A stretch of 64,000 nt of DNA from Clostridiales bacterium UBA3758 (GTDB lineage Bacteria > Bacillota > Clostridia > Oscillospirales > Oscillospiraceae), in assembly GCA_002371675.1 (NCBI GenBank), contig DFGE01000007.1:7715-71714 (forward strand). The letters are read 5' to 3'. Below are positions 8,607-17,011 of the stretch, piece by piece. The position numbers were made by a program, and so were the translations under genes. Position 1 is the first letter of the stretch; the number at the start of each line of letters is the position of its first letter. The notes under the pieces were generated by a model that had not been told where the DNA came from, made no database searches, and saw only the letters and a program-made list of their open reading frames with translations.

Positions 8607-9344
8607 ATGCCGATCCCAACCCCTCACATCAACGCCAAGGCAGGCGCTTTTGCCAAGACCGTCCTGATGCCCGGCGATCCGCTGCGCGCGAAATTCATTG
8701 CCGAGAACTTCCTGACCGACCCCGTGCTGGTCAACAACGTGCGCGGCGTTCAGGGGCACACCGGCACCTGGAAGGGCGTCCCCGTCTCGGTCATGGCCTC
8801 CGGCATGGGCATGCCCTCCATCGGCATCTACAGCTGGGAGCTGTTCCACTGCTATGACGTGGAGAACATCATCCGCATCGGCTCTGCCGGCGCGCTGCAG
8901 GACGAACTGAAGCTGCGCGACATCGTGGCCGCGCAGGGCGCCTGCACCAACTCCGCTTATCTGCGCAACTTCGGTCTCGGCGAGGCCGCCAACTTCGCCC
9001 CGATTGCGGACTTCACGCTGCTGTCCAAGGCCGTCGAGGCCGCAAAGGAGCGCGGCGTCGAGCTGCATGTGGGCAACATCTACTCCTCTGACAACTTCTA
9101 TTCCCCCGAGGGCGTTTCCACGACGGACAACTGGAAGCGCATGGGCGTGCTCGCCACCGAGATGGAGGCCGCTGCGCTCTACGCCAACGCCGCCTATGCC
9201 CACAAGCGCGCTCTTTGCATCTGCACCATCTCCGACCACCTCTACCGCCCGGAGGACAACCTATCCGCAGAGGAACGGCAGAATTCCTTCACGCAGATGA
9301 TGGAGATCGCGCTGGACACGGCCGTGAAGATGGCCGCGCTCTGA
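8607..9344 (+). CDS. deoD: Purine-nucleoside phosphorylase, DeoD type
   Basis: A 245-residue cytoplasmic enzyme that cleaves purine (deoxy)nucleosides with phosphate in the salvage pathway. Family marks are LMPGDPLRAKFIAENF near the N-terminus, the phosphate/ribose region GMGMPSIGIYS, GSAGALQ, the nucleoside-binding ATEMEAAALY, and TISDH with the catalytic aspartate. Length matches the hexameric DeoD family (about 235-245 aa). The start at 8607 is set by AAAGGAGACGTATTTATG; an in-frame ATG six codons earlier would overlap that site. Confidence 0.95.
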   Translation: MPIPTPHINAKAGAFAKTVLMPGDPLRAKFIAENFLTDPVLVNNVRGVQGHTGTWKGVPVSVMASGMGMPSIGIYSWELFHCYDVENIIRIGSAGALQDELKLRDIVAAQGACTNSAYLRNFGLGEAANFAPIADFTLLSKAVEAAKERGVELHVGNIYSSDNFYSPEGVSTTDNWKRMGVLATEMEAAALYANAAYAHKRALCICTISDHLYRPEDNLSAEERQNSFTQMMEIALDTAVKMAAL

Positions 9345-9359
9345 TCCGTATACGCTCTG

Positions 9360-9387
9360 CGCCGCCGGGAAATCCCGGCGGCGTTTT
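9360..9387 (+). terminator. Terminator after deoD
   Basis: GCCGCCGGGA and TCCCGGCGGC form a stem with loop AA, followed by GTTTTG, 16 bp after the deoD stop. Confidence 0.7.
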
Positions 9388-9495
9388 GCCATCCTGCGCG
9401 CCCTGGCCGCACGGCACAGCATCTCTCTGGATCGGGCCGCGCTGCAGGCCGCCCTTGCCGCCGTTTCCGGCGGGAGGGGCGAAGAATAGGCATAC

Positions 9496-9543
9496 AAACG
9501 AAGCGGGAGCTCCCCCTTGTCGGAGAGCTCCCGTTTCGTTTTG
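9496..9543. terminator. Bidirectional terminator, mainly serving cysE
   Basis: AAACGAAGCGGGAGCTC and GAGCTCCCGTTTCGTTT form a long stem with T runs on both sides, 14 bp past the cysE stop. Confidence 0.75.
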
Positions 9544-9556
9544 AATTTGTATTCGC

Positions 9557-10225
9557 TCAGATGACCCAGTCGTCCGGATGCGCGGCCTCGAGCTCCTTCT
9601 CGCGGGCCTTGAGCCGCGCGATTTCCTCGCGCAGCGCAGCGAGATCGCTGCTGATGGGGTCGGGCACATCCCGCACGTGGTCGACATCCTGCACGTAATT
9701 GACCTTCTTGCCTGCCACGCGCACCACGCGCGCCGGGATGCCGACGGCGGTGCAGTTCTCCGGGATGTCCTTGAGGACGACGGAGTTGGCCGCGACGCGG
9801 GCATTATCCCCGATGGTGATGGGGCCGAGTACCTTGGCGCCGGTGCCGATCAGCACGTTGTTGCCGATGGTCGGGTGGCGCTTGCCGACGTCCTTGCCGG
9901 TGCCGCCGAGGGTAACGCCGTGAAAGATCAGGCAATCATCCCCGATTTCGGCGGTCTCGCCGATGACGAGACCCATGCCGTGGTCGATGACGAGGCGCTT
10001 GCCGATGGTCGCGCCGGGGTGGATCTCGATGCCGGTGCGGCGGCGGCTCGCCTGCGAGATCATGCGGGCGAGGAATTTCAGATTATGCTCATAGCACCAG
10101 TGGGCGCGGCGGTGGCTGCGCACGGCCTTAAGGCCGGGATAGAGCAGCAGCACCTCCAGCGCGCTGCGCGCGGCGGGGTCGCGCGCCTGATAGGCGCGAA
10201 TGGTCTCTCTTAAATCATCAAACAT
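9557..10225 (-). CDS. cysE: Serine O-acetyltransferase
   Basis: A 222-residue cytoplasmic enzyme that transfers acetyl from acetyl-CoA to L-serine, the first step of cysteine synthesis. After a short helical N-terminus it shows the left-handed beta-helix hexapeptide pattern. IEIHPGATIGKRLVIDHG contains the catalytic His, followed by GLVIGETAEIGDDC, GVTLGGTGK, KRHPTIGNNVLIGTGAKVLG and the cap PENCTAVGIPARVV. The last 30 residues form a charged coiled-coil-like extension. AAGGAGAT precedes the start. No cysK neighbour is visible. Confidence 0.95.
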   Translation of the reverse strand: MFDDLRETIRAYQARDPAARSALEVLLLYPGLKAVRSHRRAHWCYEHNLKFLARMISQASRRRTGIEIHPGATIGKRLVIDHGMGLVIGETAEIGDDCLIFHGVTLGGTGKDVGKRHPTIGNNVLIGTGAKVLGPITIGDNARVAANSVVLKDIPENCTAVGIPARVVRVAGKKVNYVQDVDHVRDVPDPISSDLAALREEIARLKAREKELEAAHPDDWVI

Positions 10226-10338
10226 ATCGTTCTATCTCCTTCTGCCGTTTTCTCTTTATCCTATGCAGAAGGAGCGACATCGGCAGGCAAACAGGCAGAT
10301 CATGGGTCTCACGGCTCCAGACGGGATCAGGATGCCTG

Positions 10339-10368
10339 ATTATAGTCCTTTCCGCTGCGGCCTGTCAA
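10339..10368 (-). promoter_or_regulatory. Promoter of cysE
   Basis: On the minus strand TTGACA (10368-10363) and TATAAT (10344-10339) are separated by 18 bp. The resulting leader of about 105 nt is too short for a T-box and shows no T-box sequence. Confidence 0.8.
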
Positions 10369-10407
10369 CCGCAACCTGCCCGGCCGTGTTTTGCCGCACT
10401 TCTCCCC

Positions 10408-10436
10408 TTGCAGGCAGGGGCGGATTGTGGTACATT
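10408..10436 (+). promoter_or_regulatory. Promoter of the GtrII/LRR pair
   Basis: TTGCAG (10408-10413) and TACATT (10431-10436) with a 17-bp spacer lie 30 bp before the gtrII-like start. The two cores match the consensus only moderately. Confidence 0.55.
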
Positions 10437-10466
10437 GGGGACAATAAAGGAATGGGGAATGCTTCC

Positions 10467-12086
10467 ATGATACAAACCATCAAACGCGGTTTTCTCGCCG
10501 GCTGGGACGACGGCCCGGACGCGCTGCCGGGGCGGAAGCTCCTGTGCTGGTGCCTGCTTTTCACCTTCGGCTGGGGACTCCTCGCGCACGCCTACGGCTT
10601 TCTGCACGACAGCTTTTCGCACGACGTGCTCAACGCCCTCGTGGCCGACAATGTGGAGACCTACTGGAAAATGCAGCTCGGCCGCTTCTCGGCGGTGCTC
10701 TACCGGCGCATCATCCGCGGCCCCGTCACCATGCCCTGGCTGCTGGGGCTGCTGGCCCTGCTCTGGACGGCGCTCGCGCTCTTTCTCACGGCCAAGCTCC
10801 TGCGCATCCGCTCCAAAGGCCTGCTCGCGCTCACGGCGGGCGTCCTCGTGGCGAACATCAGCTTTATCGCCCTCACCGCCACCTATATCTATGAGCTGGA
10901 CATCGACCTGCTGGCCCTGCTGGGCGCCGCCGCGGCGGCCTTTCTCTGGGCGCGCTACGGCTGGCTCGGCTCCGCGCTCGGGACGCTCTTCATCGCCGGC
11001 TCCCTCAGCCTCTACCAGAGCTACCTCTGCGTTGCCGTCGTGCTCATCATGCTCGTGTGCATCCAGGAGCTGCTGGACGGGAGGCGCTTCGGCGCGGTCT
11101 TCGGCAGGGGGCTGCGCGGCGTTGGCATGATCGGCGTCGGCGGCGGGATCTATTACGCGCTGCTGCGGCTGATGGCCCGCCTGAAGGACATCCCGCTCGA
11201 CACCGGCAGCTACAACAGCGTCTACACCGCGCTGGACGCGAGCGGCAAGTCCGAGACGCTTCTGGAGGCGATCGGCGCCGCCTACAGCGACTGGGCAGCG
11301 AGCTTCTTCGATCCGAACGCCGCCTTCCTCACCGTGGGGATGCAGCGGCTGCACATCGCCATGGCCGTGCTGCTCGCCGCGCTGCTTGTCGCGGTGCTGC
11401 TCTCGAAGTCCATCCGCCCCGCGGAAAAGGCTCTGCTGACCGTGCTCGTGCTCCTGCTGCCGCTGGGGAGCAATGCCACGCGCATCCTCTCCGGGCGTGC
11501 GGTGCACGACCTGATGAAATACGCCTTCTGGCTCGTATACCTCTTCCTGCTGCTGCTCGGGCGCTGGGCGAAGGAGCGTCTCAACAAGCCCGGCCGCGCG
11601 GTCAACGCCGTCGCGCTGCTGCTGGTCGCGCTTCTGCTGTGGCAGAATGTGCAGACCGCCAACGCCTGCTATGTCAAGAAGGATCTCGAGCAGGACGCCG
11701 CGCTCTCGCTGATGACCCGCGTCGTCAACCGCATCGAGCAGACGGAGGGCTATGTCCCCGGCGAGACCGAGCTCTGCTTCGTGGGCGTGAGCGACCAGCT
11801 GCTCCCCTCGATCTGCGGCTTCGAGCAGTATCGGCGCATCACGGGGCTCACGGGCAGCAGCCCGATCATCACCGCCGACGCCGATTATTACTACAATGTC
11901 TACGGCGCCTACTTCAAGTATATTCTGAACAACCCCGGCCGCATGGTCGGGCACAAGACCTGGAGCGCCCTGCAGCTCGACGAGCGTGCGCTCGCCATGC
12001 CGGCCTTCCCGGCGGCGGGCTGCATCCGGGAGATCGACGGCGTGCTGGTCGTCAAGATGGGAGAACAGTTCGAATGGGAAAGCTGA
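10467..12086 (+). CDS. GtrII-like membrane glucosyltransferase (Glucos_trans_II family)
   Basis: A 539-residue polytopic membrane protein with about ten hydrophobic segments. After a short cytoplasmic N-terminus comes a first transmembrane helix and then the acidic loop YGFLHDSFSHDVLNA. Such acidic loops hold the catalytic site in lipid-linked-sugar glycosyltransferases. The C-terminal 120 residues are extracytoplasmic. The family (phage GtrII-like) adds glucose from undecaprenyl-phosphate-glucose to cell-surface polymers. The start at 10467 is chosen for GGGGAATGCTTCCATG; an alternative ATG is at 10452. It overlaps the next gene by 13 bp, so translation is coupled. Confidence 0.75.
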   Translation: MIQTIKRGFLAGWDDGPDALPGRKLLCWCLLFTFGWGLLAHAYGFLHDSFSHDVLNALVADNVETYWKMQLGRFSAVLYRRIIRGPVTMPWLLGLLALLWTALALFLTAKLLRIRSKGLLALTAGVLVANISFIALTATYIYELDIDLLALLGAAAAAFLWARYGWLGSALGTLFIAGSLSLYQSYLCVAVVLIMLVCIQELLDGRRFGAVFGRGLRGVGMIGVGGGIYYALLRLMARLKDIPLDTGSYNSVYTALDASGKSETLLEAIGAAYSDWAASFFDPNAAFLTVGMQRLHIAMAVLLAALLVAVLLSKSIRPAEKALLTVLVLLLPLGSNATRILSGRAVHDLMKYAFWLVYLFLLLLGRWAKERLNKPGRAVNAVALLLVALLLWQNVQTANACYVKKDLEQDAALSLMTRVVNRIEQTEGYVPGETELCFVGVSDQLLPSICGFEQYRRITGLTGSSPIITADADYYYNVYGAYFKYILNNPGRMVGHKTWSALQLDERALAMPAFPAAGCIREIDGVLVVKMGEQFEWES

Positions 12087-13669
12087 ACCGGAACATGCTG
12101 CTGATACTGCTGTTGCTCGCGGCGCTGCTGCTTTGCGCCTGCGGGCTGCAGCCGACTGCGCCGGGCGAAGCGGGCAGGCCCGCCGCCGTGCCGGAGCAGA
12201 CGCCCGAGCCGACGAACGACCCGGCGGACGTGATCGAGGTCATCGCCGTGCTGAACGCGGAGGAGCTCGCCTCGCTCGACCGCTATCCGAACCTGCAGAA
12301 GGCCGATCTCTCCGGCAGCAGCTGCTATGACGAGATGCTCGCCTGGGCAGAGGAGCATCCGGAGGTGGAGCTCCTGTACACCGTGGAGCTGCCCTGCGGG
12401 ACGGTGAAGAGCAGCGACACCGCGCTCGACCTCTCCGCCCTCACGAAGGAGGAGCTCTCCGACGCGCTCACGCAGCTGCGCTATCTCCCCGCCGTGGAGG
12501 AGATCCGCCTCGGCGCGCTGAAGCTCGCAGAGCTGGAGGAGCTGCGCGCGCAGTACCCGCAGATCGACTTTGACTGGAGCTTCTCGCTCCTTGGCAAAAC
12601 ACACTCGACGCTTGACACGGAGATCGACCTCAGCACACTGACTTCTCACCGCGTAGACGAGGCCGCCCGCCTGCTCGCCTGCATGCCGCGGCTCGAGACC
12701 TTCCATCTTGCCGGCGAGGACGAGCAGGAGCACCTGAGCTGGGCGGAGATCCGCAGACTCTGCGAGGCCGCGCCGACCGCTGCGCCGGATTTCAGCTTCA
12801 CGCTCTACAAGGTGCCGCTGAACACCTCCGACACGGTGATGGACATCAACCACTGCAAGGTGCCGGACAACTGCGCACAAATCCGCGAGATCCTGCCCTG
12901 CATGCCACGCCTCGAGACCCTCATCATGGACAGCTGCGGCGTGCCCAGTGAGGAGATGGAAAAGCTGCGCAATGAGTTCCCGAGCATTGAGGTCGTGTGG
13001 CGCATCTGGTTCGGCACAGGCTACAGCGTGCGCACGGACGTGGAGAAGATCCTCGCCTCCCAGACCTCGAAGGGCGGCATTGTGGATAACGCCGAGGCCG
13101 CCAAGCTCCGCTACTGCACGCATATCAAGTATCTCGACCTCGGGCACAACGAGTCGATCACCGACCTGTCCTTCCTGACCAGCATGCCGGATCTCGAGGT
13201 GCTCATCATCGCCATGAACCCGCTCGGCGATCTGACGCCGCTGGCCTCCTGCCCGAAGCTCGAGTATCTCGAGATGTTCTTCTCGGATATTTACGACATC
13301 TCCCCGCTGGCGGAATGCCATGAGCTGCGGCATCTGAACATCGGCATGTGCGATTATCTGACCGACATAACCCCGCTCTACGGTCTGGAGCACCTCGAGC
13401 GCGTCTACATCGGCTGCCTCACACCCATCCCGCCCGAGCAGGTGGAGGAGCTGCGCCGCCTGCACCCCGACTGCGAGATCAACGACGTCGATTACGACAC
13501 CTCCATCGGCGCCTGGCGCTGGACGCACGAGTTCGACGAGGATCCGGAGTACATGGCGCAGGACTACTACCGCGAGGGCATGGCGCCGCGTTACGCCCTG
13601 CTCCGCCAGCAGTTCGACTACGACCACCGCGCCTACAGCTTTGCCTGGCTCGACCCCTACAACACCTGA
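12074..13669 (+). CDS. Leucine-rich-repeat lipoprotein
   Basis: A 531-residue exported lipoprotein. The signal peptide (LLILLLLAALLLCAC) ends in a usable lipobox (LCAC) and is followed by a Pro/Glu linker. The body alternates helical and LRR elements. The clearest LRRs are in the C-terminal third: IKYLDLGHNESITDLSFL, LEVLIIAMNPLGDLTPLA, LEYLEMFFSDIYDISPLA, LRHLNIGMCDYLTDITPL and LERVYIGCL. Such domains usually mediate protein or surface binding. It starts inside the glucosyltransferase gene, so the two are one transcriptional unit. A functional link between them is inference. Confidence 0.85.
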   Translation: MGKLNRNMLLILLLLAALLLCACGLQPTAPGEAGRPAAVPEQTPEPTNDPADVIEVIAVLNAEELASLDRYPNLQKADLSGSSCYDEMLAWAEEHPEVELLYTVELPCGTVKSSDTALDLSALTKEELSDALTQLRYLPAVEEIRLGALKLAELEELRAQYPQIDFDWSFSLLGKTHSTLDTEIDLSTLTSHRVDEAARLLACMPRLETFHLAGEDEQEHLSWAEIRRLCEAAPTAAPDFSFTLYKVPLNTSDTVMDINHCKVPDNCAQIREILPCMPRLETLIMDSCGVPSEEMEKLRNEFPSIEVVWRIWFGTGYSVRTDVEKILASQTSKGGIVDNAEAAKLRYCTHIKYLDLGHNESITDLSFLTSMPDLEVLIIAMNPLGDLTPLASCPKLEYLEMFFSDIYDISPLAECHELRHLNIGMCDYLTDITPLYGLEHLERVYIGCLTPIPPEQVEELRRLHPDCEINDVDYDTSIGAWRWTHEFDEDPEYMAQDYYREGMAPRYALLRQQFDYDHRAYSFAWLDPYNT

Positions 13670-13689
13670 CAGAACGGGTAGGTGCGGCA

Positions 13690-13773
13690 AAAGGGCGCGC
13701 TGCAAAACAGCGTGTAAGAACAGAAGCACCAGTCAGGTCCCAAAAGGACCTGACTGGTGCTTCTGTTTGCGTT
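13690..13773. repeat. Double-hairpin dispersed repeat, copy 1 (bidirectional terminator)
   Basis: It has a stem GCGCGCTGC.../GCAGCG-type followed by AGCACCAGTCAGGTCC / GGACCTGACTGGTGCT with loop CAAAA. The reverse complement of 53669-53750 matches over the whole length. It lies between the convergent LRR lipoprotein and HAD phosphatase genes and should terminate both. Confidence 0.85.
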
Positions 13774-13849
13774 AATAAATTTTTTGAAGACAACAATAAT
13801 GTAAGGACCGTGCGCGGAAGCGGCGAAAAGCTTTCTGGCTTTCCGGCGG

Positions 13850-14686
13850 CTAAGCCTGCAGCATCCTGCGCAGGCCCTCGGCGAAGCCGGCGTGATTGTT
13901 GTCCCCGGTGACGCCGTCTGCCGCGGCGAGCACGGCGGGGTCCGCGTTGGCCATCGCCATGCCGAAGCCGGCCAGCTCCAGCAGCTCCCGGTCGTTCGTG
14001 CCGTCGCCGAAGGCGAGGCTCTGCTCCGGCGGGATGCCGAGCAGCGCGCAGAGCGCGCGCAGGGCCTTGCCCTTGCCGGCGTGCGCGCTGTTGATCTCAA
14101 TGTTGAAGGGCACGGAGGTCGTGGGCGTGAGCTCCGGGAAGCGCTGCGGCAGCGTTTGCAGCAGCTCTGCGCGCAGGGGATAGTCCTCCTCGCGGAAGAA
14201 GGCCTGCAGCTTCTGCAGCGGCCGCCCCTTTTCGCGCAGGTAGGCCTTCAGCTCCGGCACCGGGCGGCGCAGCTCGCGCAGCATCTGGAGCATCGGAGGG
14301 AATTTCCCGAAAATCTCCGGCGCGCGCTCAAGCATGGAGGCTGTCATGTAGCCGGCGTCGTCCTGATAGCAGTCGTAGAGCACGGGCAGCGTGTCGAGGT
14401 ATTCGTAGCAGCGCAGCGCCAGCGCCAGCGGGATATCCGCCCGATGGACGAGGCGATCCTCCCGCGCGTCGTAGACGCCCGCGCCGTTGGAGACGATGAA
14501 ATAGCGCACGGCGGGCAGGCTTTTGATCGTTTCCGGGATGCCGCGCACGATGCGCCCCGTGGCCGGGACGAGCACGACGCCCCTCGCCGCGGCCTCCTCC
14601 AGCGCGAGGAGGTTCTCCGGAGGGATGTTCTTGTCGTCGTCGAGAAAGGTGCCGTCGAGATCGAAGGCAACGAGCTTCACTTGCAT
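13850..14686 (-). CDS. HAD-superfamily Cof-type sugar/nucleotide phosphatase
   Basis: A 278-residue cytoplasmic hydrolase. Motif I is FDLDGTFLDDD (residues 8-18) with the nucleophilic aspartate. Motif II is PATGR (about 41-45). Motif IV is LAFGDGTNDRELLE near residue 225, and MANADPAV follows. The type-IIB cap lies between motifs II and III, as in the Cof family. These enzymes dephosphorylate small metabolites and the substrate is not predictable. AAGGAGCTCGGCC precedes the start. It is monocistronic, with terminators on both sides. Confidence 0.9.
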   Translation of the reverse strand: MQVKLVAFDLDGTFLDDDKNIPPENLLALEEAAARGVVLVPATGRIVRGIPETIKSLPAVRYFIVSNGAGVYDAREDRLVHRADIPLALALRCYEYLDTLPVLYDCYQDDAGYMTASMLERAPEIFGKFPPMLQMLRELRRPVPELKAYLREKGRPLQKLQAFFREEDYPLRAELLQTLPQRFPELTPTTSVPFNIEINSAHAGKGKALRALCALLGIPPEQSLAFGDGTNDRELLELAGFGMAMANADPAVLAAADGVTGDNNHAGFAEGLRRMLQA

Positions 14687-14709
14687 GGCCGAGCTCCTTT
14701 TCCGTATTT

Positions 14710-14745
14710 CACAAAAAGTCCGGTATGGACTTTTTTGACAAGCTG
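14710..14745. repeat. Short dispersed hairpin (AAAAAGTCCGGTATGGACTTTTTT)
   Basis: An inverted repeat with a T run on its plus side. The reverse complement nearly matches 41399-41433, which includes the flanking CTTGTCAAAAAA. It lies 24 bp upstream of the HAD phosphatase start. Confidence 0.6.
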
Positions 14746-14785
14746 AGCCAGCGGCCTCCGTTCAAGCCGGAGGCCGCTGGCTGTT
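14746..14785. terminator. Terminator of trxB
   Basis: AGCCAGCGGCCTCCG and CGGAGGCCGCTGGCT form a 15-bp perfect stem with loop TTCAAGC, 21 bp past the trxB stop. The T tract is poor. Confidence 0.6.
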
Positions 14786-14805
14786 TCCGCCTGTAAACGC
14801 AAGCC

Positions 14806-15696
14806 TTATGCGTCGAGATAGGCGCAGGCGGCCAGGGCGGCAGTCGCCCCGTCGGCAACTGCGGTGGTAAGCTGGCGTACGCCCTTCCTGCGGCAGTCCC
14901 CCGCCACGAAGACGCCCGGCGTGGGGCTGAGACAGTCCTCGGCGGCGTCGGCGTAGCCGGCCGCGTCGAGCGCAAGCACATCGGCGAAGGCGCCGAGATC
15001 GGGCTGATGGCCGACGGCCACGAAGAGTCCCTCGACCGGCAGGACGCTCTCCTCCCCGCCGTGCTGCACGCGCAGCCCCGTGAGCTCGTTTTCACCCAGC
15101 AGCTCCGTGATGCGCGCCTCCAGCAGGAAGTCCACGTTCTCTTTTGCGCGCAGCGCATCGACCAGCTTCTGCTCGCCGCGGAACTGGGCGCGGCGATGGA
15201 TGAGCGTGACGCGGCTGCAGCTCTCGCTCAGGAGCAGCGCGTCCTGCAGGGCGCTGTTGCCGCCGCCGGTCACGGCCACGGGCTTGCCCTTATAGAAGGC
15301 TCCGTCGCAGACCGCGCAGTAGCCGACGCCGCTGCCGACGAGTTCTTCCTCGCGCGCCACGCCCAGCGGACGCGGGCGTGCGCCGGTCGCAATGATGACC
15401 GCGCGGCCCTCGAACTCCGCTCCGGACTCGCACACGGCGGTCGTGCCGCGCAGGGCGGTCACGGTGTCGAGCTCGACCTCGGCGCCCTGCGCCATGGCCT
15501 GCTCGAGCAGCTTGTCGCCGAGCTCGGTGCCGCTGACGGAGAGAAAACCGGGGAAGTTCTCCACGCGCGGGGACCAGGTGATCTGGCCGCCGAAGGCGTC
15601 CTTTTCGATGACCAGAACGGATTTGCCCGCGCGGCGGGCGTAGGTAGCGGCCGTGAGCCCTGCGGGGCCGCCGCCGATGATGACGATATCGTACAT
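14806..15696 (-). CDS. trxB: Thioredoxin reductase (NAD(P)H-dependent)
   Basis: A 296-residue flavoprotein that passes electrons to thioredoxin. The FAD motif GGGPAGLTAA is at residues 8-17. The redox centre CAVC is at 127-130. The pyridine-nucleotide motif GGGNSALQDA lies near 146, and the second FAD motif is GVFVAGDCRRKGVRQLTTAVADG. The usual HRRDxxRA NADPH-binding motif reads HRRAQFRGE, so cofactor preference is open. AGAAGGATAATACA precedes the start, and rarA ends 4 bp upstream, so the two are co-transcribed. Confidence 0.93.
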   Translation of the reverse strand: MYDIVIIGGGPAGLTAATYARRAGKSVLVIEKDAFGGQITWSPRVENFPGFLSVSGTELGDKLLEQAMAQGAEVELDTVTALRGTTAVCESGAEFEGRAVIIATGARPRPLGVAREEELVGSGVGYCAVCDGAFYKGKPVAVTGGGNSALQDALLLSESCSRVTLIHRRAQFRGEQKLVDALRAKENVDFLLEARITELLGENELTGLRVQHGGEESVLPVEGLFVAVGHQPDLGAFADVLALDAAGYADAAEDCLSPTPGVFVAGDCRRKGVRQLTTAVADGATAALAACAYLDA

Positions 15697-15700
15697 TGTA

Positions 15701-16957
15701 TTATCCTTCTTCCTGTCCTTTGATGGCGTCCCAGTAGCGTTTGGCCGCCTGCTCGGTCTTGTTGTCGCCGTATTCGTAATAGCGGGCGTTCTTGAGATCG
15801 TCCGGGAGATACTGCTGCTTTACCCAGTGGCCGGGGAAATCGTGCGGGTAGAGATAGCCCTGCTCGCGCTCGAAGCCGGTCCCGTCGGCGTGCACGTTTT
15901 GCAGCTCGCGCGGAAAGGGACCCACGTGCCCGGCGCGCACGTCCGCAGCGGCGCGGTCGATCCCCATGACGACGGAGTTGGATTTCGGGGCGGTCGCCAG
16001 CAGGAGCACGGCCTCGGCCAGCGGCAGGCGCGCCTCGGGCAGCCCCAGCTGCAGCGCGGCGTCCACACAGGCCTTCACGATCGGCACAGCCTGCGGATAG
16101 GCCAGGCCGATGTCCTCGCTCGCCGAGCAGAGGATGCGGCGCGAGGCGCCGATCAGGTCCCCGGCCTCGAGAAGCCGGGCGAGATAGTGCAGCGCGGCGT
16201 CCGGGTCCGAGCCGCGCAGGGACTTCATCAGCGCCGAAAGGCTGTCAAAATGCTCGTCGCCCTCGCGGTCATAGCGCATGGCGCTGCGCTGAGTGACGGC
16301 CTGCGCGTCCGCCAGCGTGATCGTGTCGCCGGAGGCGGAAAACAGCAGCTCCACGGCGTTCATGGCCTTGCGCACGTCCCCGCCGCAGGCGGCGGCGATG
16401 CGCTGCGTGACCCCCTCCTCCACCGCGAGCGGCGCCTCCCGGCGCGCGTTGAGCAGCGTGACCGCCCGCTCGACCGCCTTTTCGGCGTCGGCGGGGCCGA
16501 TGGGCTTGAATTCGAAGACCGTCGAGCGGCTCAGGATGGCGTTGAACACGCAGAAATAGGGGTTCTCGGTCGTGGAGGCGATGAGCGTGATGCGCCCGTC
16601 CTCAATGAATTCCAGCAGGGACTGCTGCTGTTTCTTGTTGAAATACTGGATCTCGTCGAGATAGAGCAGCACGCCGCCGGGGGTGAGAAAGGTGTCCAGC
16701 TCGTCGATGATGCGCTTGATGTCCGCGATGCCGGCGGTGGTGGCGTTGAGCTTGCGCAGCGTGCGGTTGGTGCGGCGGGCGATGATGCGCGCCACGGTGG
16801 TCTTCCCGGTGCCGGAGGGGCCGTAGAAGATCATGTTCGGGATCTGCCCGCTCTCCACGATGCGGCGCAGCAGGCCGCGGGGGCCGAGAATGTGCTGCTG
16901 GCCGACGACCTCGTCGAGACTCTCGGGGCGGATCTCATCTGCAAGGGGTTTATACAT
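15701..16957 (-). CDS. rarA: Replication-associated recombination protein A (MgsA/RarA)
   Basis: A 418-residue AAA+ ATPase of the clamp-loader group that acts at stalled replication forks. It starts PLADEIRPESLDEVVGQQHIL. Walker A is GPSGTGKTT (46-54), Walker B/DEAH-like LLYLDEIQYFN (98-108), sensor 1 ASTTENP, and the arginine finger is in AILSRS. The C-terminal tetramerisation region contains RRILCSASEDIGLAYPQA and FPRELQNVHADGTGFEREQGYLYPHDFPGHWVKQ features of the family. Length is typical. It is followed 4 bp later by trxB. Confidence 0.95.
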   Translation of the reverse strand: MYKPLADEIRPESLDEVVGQQHILGPRGLLRRIVESGQIPNMIFYGPSGTGKTTVARIIARRTNRTLRKLNATTAGIADIKRIIDELDTFLTPGGVLLYLDEIQYFNKKQQQSLLEFIEDGRITLIASTTENPYFCVFNAILSRSTVFEFKPIGPADAEKAVERAVTLLNARREAPLAVEEGVTQRIAAACGGDVRKAMNAVELLFSASGDTITLADAQAVTQRSAMRYDREGDEHFDSLSALMKSLRGSDPDAALHYLARLLEAGDLIGASRRILCSASEDIGLAYPQAVPIVKACVDAALQLGLPEARLPLAEAVLLLATAPKSNSVVMGIDRAAADVRAGHVGPFPRELQNVHADGTGFEREQGYLYPHDFPGHWVKQQYLPDDLKNARYYEYGDNKTEQAAKRYWDAIKGQEEG

Positions 16958-17011
16958 GGCGTCCTCCCAGGTGTGGGTTAAGGATTCGGTCCGGCGCCCT
17001 GCCCCGGCGGC

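Noticed and set aside
9390..9489. Coding-like stretch (ending ...ALAAVSGGRGEE) between deoD and cysE
   Set aside because: No start codon or ribosome site, and it begins inside the deoD terminator.
10226..10338. Possible T-box leader upstream of cysE
   Set aside because: The leader is only about 105 nt and has no T-box sequence, specifier loop or antiterminator.
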